A stretch of DNA of 45,778 bases from Planctomycetaceae bacterium (GTDB lineage Bacteria; Planctomycetota; Planctomycetia; Pirellulales; Pirellulaceae), in contig SXOA01000007.1 of assembly GCA_005778405.1 (NCBI GenBank), forward strand, positions 1-45,778. Direction: 5' to 3'. The notes under the pieces are model-generated. The model did no database searches. It was not told the origin of the DNA and saw only the letters and a program-made list of their open reading frames with translations. The translations under genes were made by a program, and so were the position numbers. Shown piece after piece: positions 1 to 7,376 of this stretch; the first letter of the stretch is position 1, and the number at the start of each line of letters is the position of its first letter.

Positions 1-681
1 GGCACGGAGGTCTTCGTCGCGGAAACAGCGGGCGACCTGCACATAGCGGTCATATCCGGCAACCATCAGGATTTGCTTATAAAGTTGCGGCGACTGCGGC
101 AAAGCGTAAAACTGGCCGTTATGCACCCGGCTGGGGACGAGATAGTCGCGGGCGCCTTCCGGCGTGCTGCGTCCGAGGATCGGCGTCTCCACGTCGATGA
201 AACCGTTCTCCGCAAAGTAGTTGCGCATCTCCATGATGATGTTGCTGCGGAGAATGAGCGTTTGCTGCATACCCGTGCGGCGGAGGTCGAGGTAGCGGTA
301 TTTGAGGCGAAGATCTTCGCCGGGCAGATCCTGCTGGCCCGGCGTGAACGGGGCATTATTGCACTTGTTGAGCAGTTCCACCTTCTTCACGCGCAGCTCG
401 ATTTCGCCGGTCCCCAGCTTGGCATTCTTCGTCCCTTCCGGCCGCGACTCGACTTTGCCGGTGACGCGAATCACATCCTCTCCACGAAGCTTTCGGGATT
501 CCTCAAGTTGCTCCGCCCCTCCCTCTGGCGCGAAAACCACCTGCGTCTTGCCGTAGCGATCCCGCAGGTCAATGAACAGCGTGCCGCCATGATCGCGGGC
601 GGTGTCCACCCAGCCGCAAAGCGTGACTTCCTGTCCAATATGCTCGGCCCGAAGTTGGCCGCAAGTGTGAGAACGAAGCAA
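1..681 (-). CDS. aspS: Aspartate--tRNA ligase, N-terminal part (runs off the window edge)
   Basis: Class II aminoacyl-tRNA synthetase that charges tRNA-Asp (or tRNA-Asp/Asn) in the cytoplasm. The first 227 codons are present. The frame opens LRSHTCGQL and holds the OB-fold anticodon-binding domain ([11 protein letters not shown], then [14 protein letters not shown] at about residues 20-45). It continues with [35 protein letters not shown] and, at the edge, class II motif 2 ([15 protein letters not shown]). The start is a TTG at 681-679 with GGAGG six bases upstream; no ATG lies close by in frame, and family members begin at this point. The bacterial insertion domain and class II motif 3 lie beyond base 1. 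It is divergent from the gene at 877. Identification is by motif and is very secure; only the TTG start is inferred. Confidence 0.95.
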   Translation of the reverse strand, partial: MLRSHTCGQLRAEHIGQEVTLCGWVDTARDHGGTLFIDLRDRYGKTQVVFAPEGGAEQLEESRKLRGEDVIRVTGKVESRPEGTKNAKLGTGEIELRVKKVELLNKCNNAPFTPGQQDLPGEDLRLKYRYLDLRRTGMQQTLILRSNIIMEMRNYFAENGFIDVETPILGRSTPEGARDYLVPSRVHNGQFYALPQSPQLYKQILMVAGYDRYVQVARCFRDEDLRA

Positions 682-876
682 AGGAGGCCTCCAAGGGTAT
701 GCAAGCAGCGGGCTACCCGCGGCAAAAAGTTCGATCTTCTGGCGTACGAAGAATGCCTTAGTGTAGATGGATACGGGAGTTGCGCAAAGGTTCGTTTTTG
801 CCGTATTGGGGCAGGTAGATACTTGTAATGCTCTTTTTCCCTCACTAATCTTGGTGATTCTCTTCAGGGAAGCAAT

Positions 877-1782
877 ATGATTGCCAAGTGTCTGGCCTGT
901 CAGTGTCAATTCATTCCCAGCGACGCCTCCCCAAACCGTTTCGAATGCCCCCATTGTCGCCGCGCATTCAAAATTGACAGGCAACTAGGACTACGGCTGG
1001 CAGCGGTTTATTCCGTTTACGCTTTGGGGGTCGCCGTTCTACTTGCCTATTACGTCCTTCGGAAATTGGATGCGCCTGGAATGGGTTGGATGGCAGCGAT
1101 CATCGCAATCGAGCTTACCGTGATTATTGAAGCCGCTTATTTCGCAGCGTCTGCCAAAGAACCTTGGAATAGCCCAGCCATTGAGGTGCGTTGGTGGATC
1201 TTGCTATTCGTGGGAGGTGTGGTGCCGGTCCTTCTCTTGATTGGCTACCCTGTGTTTGTTGTTTGGTCGATTTCCCATCTGATCGGCACCATTGTAGTTG
1301 CCGTTGTGACGGCGCAACCCAAAGGCGCGGCCAGGATAGAATTCCTCAATCCCCGGCTGATTCGGGGCGCGAGCCTCGTGCACCCTGACCATGCGACAAA
1401 AGAAGAATTGCTTCAGGGCGAGAGAATCTATCTCGCTATGCTAGCGGCCAGTCGGGAGTTCGCCTTGTACGCGGTCGAGCAGGGAGAAATCACCCCGCGC
1501 ACGGAGAGGATTGCTACCTTCAAGCTTTATGGCGATCGACTAACCCAATTGGTTTTTGCCATGGACGTCCCTGGCGATATGTCGCATGTAGCGCCCTCCC
1601 AAATTGCTCATTTCGCCGTCGAGGCGATCCTCAAGAGGTTGCAAACCGAGCTTAACGGCATTTGCCAGTCGACTCTGCTAGGACCGCCACAAATCTCCGC
1701 GGAAAGAGAGGCCGCCGCTAGACTGCAGTTGGCAGCAGCCGTATGGCAGGTTGCCTATAAAGACAGCCCCGAGTTGAAGTAG
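877..1782 (+). CDS. Zinc-ribbon multi-pass membrane protein of unknown function
   Basis: 301 residues, family not recognised. The N-terminus carries a probable zinc ribbon: C8-x-C10, 13 residues, then C24-P-H-C27 (C5 is an extra cysteine). Four hydrophobic stretches follow, at roughly residues 39-60, 70-92, 104-124 and 126-146. A soluble C-terminal region of about 150 residues is mostly helical and charged, with no motif I know. AGGG lies about nine bases before the ATG. The zinc-ribbon-plus-membrane layout is common among uncharacterised planctomycete proteins. A second example in this window, at 36263, has the same CxC/CPxC pattern but a different C-terminal domain. A membrane-anchored role with the ribbon in the cytoplasm is an inference from topology only. 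Confidence 0.8.
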   Translation: MIAKCLACQCQFIPSDASPNRFECPHCRRAFKIDRQLGLRLAAVYSVYALGVAVLLAYYVLRKLDAPGMGWMAAIIAIELTVIIEAAYFAASAKEPWNSPAIEVRWWILLFVGGVVPVLLLIGYPVFVVWSISHLIGTIVVAVVTAQPKGAARIEFLNPRLIRGASLVHPDHATKEELLQGERIYLAMLAASREFALYAVEQGEITPRTERIATFKLYGDRLTQLVFAMDVPGDMSHVAPSQIAHFAVEAILKRLQTELNGICQSTLLGPPQISAEREAAARLQLAAAVWQVAYKDSPELK

Positions 1783-1925
1783 GGAGACTACACCCGAGTC
1801 TGCTGCTTGCGTCAACCCTGCCCGCCGTGCCAGCGGTAGTGAGGAATCCGGCAAGGGCCGCCGAATCTAACTGAAAGCGGCGTAACGCCTTTGTCAGCCG
1901 CGCAAGATTTCGGGGGCTCCTCGCT

Positions 1926-3134
1926 ATGGAACTGGCTACATCGAGTATGAATTCCCGAATCGCCTCCCGGTTCCTTTCCCATATCGCGCTAGCGATTGGG
2001 GGATTGCTGCTAGCAACGTCCGTGGCACAAGCTCAGCCCTACGGGCGACCGGTTTCCCAGCCGTTCTTCGATTTCGACAACTCGGCCCGCTTTACGTCTT
2101 GTCGGCCCAGTCCTTACATGTGGGGCTTCGATCCCTACTTGCAAGTCGACGAGTGCGAGGAAGAGTGCCGCGGCGGAATCATTGCCCACCGGCCGTCGAG
2201 CGTGTATGTCATCGGTGACTTTGCCCCGCTGATGTACGACGCCAACGGCACACTACCCCTGGCCCGGTTGGGGGCCACCGGGGACACCCTTCTGACCACC
2301 AACGACCTGAAACCGGAATTCGACGCCGGTGGCCGGATCACCATCGGCTACACCTTTGGTGGAGGGTGTTACCAGGTGGAGGGGAGTTACCTGGGAGTCT
2401 ATTCCTGGCAACACTCCATCACCGTACCCGACAGCACTGCGAACGCGCTCGGCGGCGTGGGCAATCTCTCCTCGGCGTTCTCGAATTTCAACGACCCGGC
2501 CATCGCGGGGCTGGACCTCAATAATCGCATCACCGTCTCGGACAGCAACTCCTTCAAGTCCGCCGAAATCAACTTCCGCACCTGGCTGAACGTGCCACCT
2601 GGTCCCTTCGACGTCCAACTCCTGGTCGGTGCCCGCTATATGAAGGCCCAAGAGACCTACATTTACGGCGCGATCTCCGATCGGCCGCTCGCTTTGGGGT
2701 CCCAGAATTCTGCGAACGTGCAGACCGGCAACGACATGTACGGCGTACAAATCGGCATTGATATGGATTTCCTGGTGAGCGCCCGGTTCTACTATGACTT
2801 CGAGCTGAAAGGGGGCATTATGCAAAACTTCGCCTCCCAAAACACTTCCTACACCAACATCGATAGTGCCGGCACGATTAGTGTCTTCGACACGGGCAAC
2901 AGCCAGCACCGGACCTCCTTCTTTGGCGATCTCAGCCTGACCGGCAACTGGCAGATGGCCCCCAACTTGAGCCTGCGGTTTGGCTATCAGGCGATCTTCC
3001 TGAATGGCATCGCCCTTGGCCCGCAGAATTTTCAGACCAACAATTCGCTCCTGCGAACCGGCCCCGGCCAGCTCGATGATTCCGGCGAAGCCATCTATCA
3101 CGGGCCCGTGCTGGGCCTGATGTGGATGCGGTAG
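1926..3134 (+). CDS. BBP7 family outer-membrane beta-barrel protein
   Basis: 402 residues with a signal peptide (hydrophobic core IALAIGGLLLATS, probable cleavage after AQA at about residue 36). The mature part is rich in alternating aromatic/polar strands, with GGRITIGYTFGGGCYQVEGS in the middle, NFRTWLNVPPG, and a terminal barrel strand ending LGLMWMR. This layout fits the planctomycete BBP7 (beta-barrel protein 7) family, proposed outer-membrane barrels of unknown cargo. Two cysteines near the mature N-terminus (CRPS, DECEEEC) could form a disulfide. A second ATG at 1947 is possible and keeps the signal peptide; the G-rich stretch before 1926 slightly favours the longer form. It stands alone and converges with the M20 peptidase, 23 bp away. 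The family call is from overall pattern, not a diagnostic motif. Confidence 0.78.
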   Translation: MELATSSMNSRIASRFLSHIALAIGGLLLATSVAQAQPYGRPVSQPFFDFDNSARFTSCRPSPYMWGFDPYLQVDECEEECRGGIIAHRPSSVYVIGDFAPLMYDANGTLPLARLGATGDTLLTTNDLKPEFDAGGRITIGYTFGGGCYQVEGSYLGVYSWQHSITVPDSTANALGGVGNLSSAFSNFNDPAIAGLDLNNRITVSDSNSFKSAEINFRTWLNVPPGPFDVQLLVGARYMKAQETYIYGAISDRPLALGSQNSANVQTGNDMYGVQIGIDMDFLVSARFYYDFELKGGIMQNFASQNTSYTNIDSAGTISVFDTGNSQHRTSFFGDLSLTGNWQMAPNLSLRFGYQAIFLNGIALGPQNFQTNNSLLRTGPGQLDDSGEAIYHGPVLGLMWMR

Positions 3135-3157
3135 TATCCAATCTGAAGAGCGAGAGA

Positions 3158-4537
3158 TTATCTCCTGGAGAGTTGCCCCAGCTCTTCCCACAAAAATGCA
3201 CTCGCCTTGATCCCCCGGTGGAAATCCGCCAGGCAGAATTTCTCATTGGGACTGTGGGTGTTGTCGTCGTCCAGACCCCAGCCAAGCAGCAGCGTGTCGG
3301 CACCTAGCCGCTGGGCAAAGGTCGAAACGATGGGGATGGAGCCCCCTTCACGGATGAAGACCGGTTTCTTTCCAAAGCCTTGTTCAATGGCCCGTTCGGC
3401 TGCGGAGACATAAGGGCTTTCCAAGTTTGTCAGCACTCCCGGTGCACCATGATTGCCGATGACCTCCAGCGTCACTCCCGCCGGGCAAAGTGGCCGCAGG
3501 AAGGCTTCCAGCGCGGCGGCAATCTTGTCCGGCTGTTGTTTGGGGACCAGGCGGAAGCTTATTTTCGCGAAGCCAGCCGCGGGGACAATGCTCTTGGGGC
3601 CTGGCCCTTGATAACCGCCACCGAGGCCGTGGATATCGAACGTCGGCCGGGCCCAGCGGCGCTCTAGAGTCGTAAAGCCTTCCTCGCCGGTCAGGCCGCT
3701 TACACCCAGTTGCTCCATGAATGCCGGTTCGTTGAAGGGCAGCGACGCGAACTGCTTTCTTTCACGGTCAGAAAGCGGCACGACGTCGTCGTAGAATCCA
3801 GGAAGTTGAATTCGCCCTCTGGAATCAATCAGCGAGGCGACCATCTTGCTGAGGGCAACCAGGGGATTGGTCACGCCGCCACCGAACGTGCCGGAATGCA
3901 AATCCTGCTTCGGACCAGTGACCCGTAACTCGAACCAGACGCCTCCGCGAAGGCCATAAGTAATCGCCGGCTGGCCGGGACCGAATTGAGACGTATCACT
4001 GATGACGATGATGTCGCACGCAAGCTTCTCCTTGGCGGCTGCCGTGGCGATGTACTCGTTGATTCCGCTGGAGCCCGACTCTTCCTCTCCCTCGATGATG
4101 TACTTGAGGTTCACCGGCAATTTCCCGCGCGTCTTCAGCCACGCCTTGGCGCTGGCGACGTGCGTGAACATCTGCCCTTTGTCGTCCGTCGCTCCACGGG
4201 CATAAAGGTTGCCGTTGCGCTTCGTCGGTTCAAACGGCGGACTGATCCATTGATCGAGCGGATCCGGCGGCTGGACGTCGTAATGGCCGTAGACAAGTAC
4301 CGTCGGTGCACCGGGGATTTTCTCCGATTGGGCGAACACCAGTGGTTGTCCGCACGTCGGAATCAACTCCGCCGCCAGTCCCATCCCGCGGAACTCCTCC
4401 GCCACCCAATCCGCCGCTTTCGCGCAATGCGAGTGAAAGGCGGGGTCCGCACTCACGCTGGGAATGCGGAGCAACTCGCACAGGGAGTCCTCGAAATCCG
4501 TCTGATGGGCCTCCAGATAATCGGTGATATCGCGCAT
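3158..4537 (-). CDS. M20 family metallopeptidase (dipeptidase type)
   Basis: 459 residues. M20/PepV/CNDP-like di-zinc amino- or carboxypeptidase; members cleave dipeptides or short peptides. Metal and catalytic motifs are visible: YGHYDVQP with His85, GATDDKGQ (Asp118/119), and EGEEESGS (Glu151-153, catalytic base and ligand). The dimerisation/lid domain lies around residues 185-390, and the last histidine motif is DDDNTHSPNE near the C-terminus. No signal peptide is seen, so the enzyme is probably cytoplasmic. I chose the ATG at 4537 (MRDITDYLEAHQ). The frame stays open to 4696, but that extension is arginine-rich, unlike the family, and would cover the clpS promoter and the start of clpS. 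It is divergent from clpS with 98 bp between the starts. Confidence 0.92.
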   Translation of the reverse strand: MRDITDYLEAHQTDFEDSLCELLRIPSVSADPAFHSHCAKAADWVAEEFRGMGLAAELIPTCGQPLVFAQSEKIPGAPTVLVYGHYDVQPPDPLDQWISPPFEPTKRNGNLYARGATDDKGQMFTHVASAKAWLKTRGKLPVNLKYIIEGEEESGSSGINEYIATAAAKEKLACDIIVISDTSQFGPGQPAITYGLRGGVWFELRVTGPKQDLHSGTFGGGVTNPLVALSKMVASLIDSRGRIQLPGFYDDVVPLSDRERKQFASLPFNEPAFMEQLGVSGLTGEEGFTTLERRWARPTFDIHGLGGGYQGPGPKSIVPAAGFAKISFRLVPKQQPDKIAAALEAFLRPLCPAGVTLEVIGNHGAPGVLTNLESPYVSAAERAIEQGFGKKPVFIREGGSIPIVSTFAQRLGADTLLLGWGLDDDNTHSPNEKFCLADFHRGIKASAFLWEELGQLSRR

Positions 4538-4566
4538 TTTTGCCGCCAAGGGGGTGAATCGGTGCG

Positions 4567-4595
4567 TTGGCCAAGTCGAGCGGCTCCAATATAAT
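4567..4595 (+). promoter_or_regulatory. Sigma-70-type promoter for clpS
   Basis: TTGGCC at 4567-4572 and a perfect TATAAT at 4590-4595 are separated by 17 bp, which predicts a transcript start near 4602 and a leader of about 34 nt for clpS at 4636. The promoter rules out the longer clpS frame that would start at the TTG inside the -35 box. Confidence 0.7.
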
Positions 4596-4635
4596 GGCAT
4601 CCTGGAACATCGCCTATTCGGGCTGGGAGAAACGC

Positions 4636-4995
4636 ATGTCTCAGGAGCAATCCGCCGCCGCTGTCGCAGAACCAGTGGAGCGCGAGCGTCCCACACAAAA
4701 GCCGCGGCGCAAGCCTCCCAAACGCCAGCCTCGCTACCACGTCATCCTCTGGAACGACGACGACCATACCTTCGAGTATGTCATCGACATGATGGCCGAG
4801 TTGTTTGCTCACCCGGAAACCGAAGGGAAGCGAATCGCCAACACCGTCCACAAATCCGGCAAAGCGATCTGTTGCACCACTACGCTGGAGCGGGCCGAAC
4901 TGAAGCGGGACCAAATCCACGCCTATGGTGCCGACAAGCGGAGCCAACGCTCCAAAGGTTCCATGAGCGCCACCATTGAGCCGGAGCCGGGGTAG
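4636..4995 (+). CDS. clpS: ATP-dependent Clp protease adaptor protein ClpS
   Basis: 119 residues. ClpS binds proteins with N-terminal destabilising residues and hands them to the ClpA or ClpC unfoldase (N-end rule). After a disordered Pro/Arg/Lys-rich tail of about 35 residues comes the core: YHVILWNDDDHTFEYVIDMM (the NDD motif shapes the N-degron pocket), then ANTVHKSGKAICCTTTLERAELKRDQ with the conserved His. The ATG at 4636 follows GGGAG by 7-8 bases and lies about 34 nt after a strong promoter. The frame is open to 4567, but that TTG is the promoter -35 box. No clpA or clpC is in the window. It is followed by mtaB after 27 bp, possibly co-transcribed. Confidence 0.93.
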   Translation: MSQEQSAAAVAEPVERERPTQKPRRKPPKRQPRYHVILWNDDDHTFEYVIDMMAELFAHPETEGKRIANTVHKSGKAICCTTTLERAELKRDQIHAYGADKRSQRSKGSMSATIEPEPG

Positions 4996-5022
4996 GCAGT
5001 TCCCATTTTGCAGCCTAAATTC

Positions 5023-6318
5023 ATGCCCCTCTCCCTCAAGACCATCACGCTCGGCTGCAAGGTCAATCAGTACGAGACGGAACTCGTCCGCGAGGGGCTG
5101 CGCGGAATCGGCTATGAGGATGCTCACGAAGGCAAAGCTGACCTGTGCGTGGTGAATACCTGCACCGTCACGCACGAAGGGGACGCTAAGAGCCGCCAGG
5201 CGATTCGGCGGCTGGCGAGAGAGAATCCGGAGTCGCGGATTGTGGTGATGGGCTGTTATGCCACCCGCGCCCCGCAGGAACTCGCCGCATTGCCGAATGT
5301 CGTGGAGGTCGTGACCGACAAGCGGGAAATCCCCGATCTGCTCGGCCGTTTTGGCGTCGTCGATATTCCCACCGGCATCTCCCACTTCAGCAACCATCAC
5401 CGGGCCTTCGTGAAGGTCCAGGACGGCTGCCTCCTTCGCTGCAGCTACTGCATCATTCCCTACATCCGCCCGCACGTCTCCAGCCGTCCGCCGGAGCACA
5501 TCAAGGAGGAAGTCGCCCGCCTCGTCGGCAATGGCTATCGCGAGATCGTCCTCACCGGCATTCACCTGGGGCATTACGGCGTGGAAGGGAACCACAATCG
5601 CCCCAAGGAAGAGTGGCTCCGCCTTTCGCACCTCGTCGAGCACCTCTGCGATCTCCCCGGCGATTTCCGCATCCGCCTTTCCAGCATCGAAGCGACCGAA
5701 GTCACCCGCGAGCTGCTCGCCGTCATGGCTGCAAATCCTCGCCGCGTCGCCCCGCACCTCCATATCTGCCTGCAAAGCGGCAGCGACCCCGTTCTCCGCC
5801 GCATGCGCCGCCGTTGGGGAAGCCGCTTATTCATCGACCGCTGCCACCTGGTCCGGGAAACGCTCGACCATCCCGCCATCACCACCGACATCATCGTCGG
5901 CTTTCCCGGCGAGACCGAAGAGGACTTCGCCGCCACGCTTCAAGTCTCTCGCGACTGTGGTTTCTCCAAAATCCACCACTTCTCCTTCAGCCCTCGCAAA
6001 GGAACTCCCGCTGCCGAAATGCCGGACATGTTCGCTCCGCAAATCAAGGCCGAACGGATCGAGCGGCTCATCGAGCTCGAAGCCGAACTTCGCGACGACT
6101 ACTACCGCACCCTCATCGGCCGCGAACTCTCCGTCCTCATCGAAGCCGAACTCCCCGGCAACTCCTTCGCCGGCACCAGTTGCCGCTACGCCCCCGTCGA
6201 AATCCGACCCCCTGACGTCGCGCTACCAAGAAACTTTACGCCCAAGTACCTCCCCTTCCACCTCGCCGCCATCACCCCCACGTCCCTCGAATCCGGCCGC
6301 CTCATCGCCCACGCCTGA
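5023..6318 (+). CDS. mtaB: tRNA (N6-threonylcarbamoyladenosine(37)-C2)-methylthiotransferase MtaB
   Basis: 431 residues. Radical SAM methylthiotransferase that converts t6A37 to ms2t6A37 in ANN-decoding tRNAs. The N-terminal UPF0004 domain supplies three cluster cysteines: [17 protein letters not shown] and VMGCYAT. The radical-SAM cluster motif is [14 protein letters not shown] (CxxxCxxC). The rest of the SAM barrel includes [34 protein letters not shown] and [15 protein letters not shown], and a short TRAM-like tail follows. The LGCKVNQYE signature favours MtaB over MiaB or RimO. The ATG at 5023 gives [13 protein letters not shown]; a TTG at 5008 in the same frame is also possible because GGGGTAGG lies about 11 bases before it. 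A degenerate copy of a short palindromic repeat begins 6 bp after the stop. Confidence 0.94.
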   Translation: MPLSLKTITLGCKVNQYETELVREGLRGIGYEDAHEGKADLCVVNTCTVTHEGDAKSRQAIRRLARENPESRIVVMGCYATRAPQELAALPNVVEVVTDKREIPDLLGRFGVVDIPTGISHFSNHHRAFVKVQDGCLLRCSYCIIPYIRPHVSSRPPEHIKEEVARLVGNGYREIVLTGIHLGHYGVEGNHNRPKEEWLRLSHLVEHLCDLPGDFRIRLSSIEATEVTRELLAVMAANPRRVAPHLHICLQSGSDPVLRRMRRRWGSRLFIDRCHLVRETLDHPAITTDIIVGFPGETEEDFAATLQVSRDCGFSKIHHFSFSPRKGTPAAEMPDMFAPQIKAERIERLIELEAELRDDYYRTLIGRELSVLIEAELPGNSFAGTSCRYAPVEIRPPDVALPRNFTPKYLPFHLAAITPTSLESGRLIAHA

Positions 6319-6324
6319 ATCTTC

Positions 6325-6360
6325 CCCCTCTCCCTCTGGGAGTGGGCCGGGGTGAGGGTT
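6325..6360. repeat. Interspersed CCCTCTCCC..GAGTGGGCC..GGTGAGGG repeat, copy 1
   Basis: A 36-bp imperfectly palindromic sequence lies between mtaB and the esterase gene. A second, better-conserved copy lies at 45146-45182, where it forms the end of the sigma factor gene. Both share CCCTCTCCC, CTGGGAG and GGTGAGGG in the same order. It may act as a hairpin after mtaB. Confidence 0.7.
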
Positions 6361-6380
6361 CTCAGCACTTCCCAAACCAA

Positions 6381-7244
6381 ATGTCTCCCATGCGCCACAT
6401 CCTCTACCTCGCATTCCTGCTAGCCACCACCATGACCCTCGCTGCCGAGCCCTACAAACACGGCCCCGACTCCGAGCGGCAAGAGGGCGTCCCCCAAGGC
6501 AAAGTCACCAAGCACACCTGGAAGAGCAAAGTCTTCGAAGGGACCGCGCGCGACTACTACCTCTACGTCCCCGCCCAGTACGACGGCAAAACGCCCGCCG
6601 CGGTGATGGTCTTCCAGGACGGCCACACCTACGTCGGCGAGAAAGGAGACTTCCGCATCCCGATCGTCTTCGACAATCTCATCCACAAACAGGAAATGCC
6701 GGTCACCATCGCAATCCTCATCAACCCCGGCCACAAAGGGGACAAAACCCCCGAAAGCCCCTGGCGGGCCGACAATCGGAGCTTCGAATACGACACCCTC
6801 AGCAATCAGTACGCCCGCTTCCTCCTCGACGAAATCCTCCCCGAGGTCGGCAAGGAGTACAAACTGACAGACGATCCCGACCAGCGGGCCATCTGCGGCA
6901 TCTCCTCCGGCGGCATCTGTGCCTGGACCGTCGCCTGGGAGCGCCCCGATGCCTTCCGCAAAGTCCTCAGCCACGTCGGCAGCTTCACGAACATCCGCGG
7001 CGGCCACAACTGCGAGGCCCTGATCCGCAAAACGGCGAACAAGCCAATCCGCGTCGTTCTGCAAGACGGCAAAAACGATCTCGACAACGAGCACGGCAAC
7101 TGGTGGCTGGCCAACCTGCAAATGGAAGCCTCCCTCAAGTTCAAGAAGTACGACTACCAGTTCGTCGGCGGCGAAGGAGGCCACAACGGCATCCACGGCG
7201 GCACCATCCTCCCCGACTCCCTCCGCTGGCTCTGGCGAAAGTGA
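6381..7244 (+). CDS. Exported esterase, alpha/beta-hydrolase fold (esterase D/enterochelin-esterase type)
   Basis: 287 residues. The signal peptide ([15 protein letters not shown]) predicts export. The fold and order match PF00756-type esterases: [27 protein letters not shown], then the nucleophile elbow GISSGG (catalytic Ser near residue 177), a probable acid in [15 protein letters not shown], and the histidine in [12 protein letters not shown]. Related planctomycete proteins are often annotated as enterochelin esterase-like or fused to gluconolactonase; this one stands alone. The substrate cannot be told from the sequence; a carbohydrate ester is plausible. The start at 6381 ([10 protein letters not shown]) was preferred over the upstream 6342 frame because the extension is encoded by the repeat. 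An ATG at 6390 is equally possible, and neither has a clear Shine-Dalgarno. Confidence 0.85.
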   Translation: MSPMRHILYLAFLLATTMTLAAEPYKHGPDSERQEGVPQGKVTKHTWKSKVFEGTARDYYLYVPAQYDGKTPAAVMVFQDGHTYVGEKGDFRIPIVFDNLIHKQEMPVTIAILINPGHKGDKTPESPWRADNRSFEYDTLSNQYARFLLDEILPEVGKEYKLTDDPDQRAICGISSGGICAWTVAWERPDAFRKVLSHVGSFTNIRGGHNCEALIRKTANKPIRVVLQDGKNDLDNEHGNWWLANLQMEASLKFKKYDYQFVGGEGGHNGIHGGTILPDSLRWLWRK

Positions 7245-7376
7245 CGGGTGGCACGACCGAGGTTTTGCGTGGGCGTGGTCCATCACCTGCATCCTGAACG
7301 TCAGGCTTTACTTTCCGCGACCGCCGCGTTGTAATGAATCAACGTGTGCTGATGTTCCGGGTTGTGGAGCCAACTG

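Noticed and set aside
4453..5775. 440-codon minus-strand frame across mtaB and clpS
   Set aside because: Antisense to two clearly conserved genes, with no family similarity and no Shine-Dalgarno.
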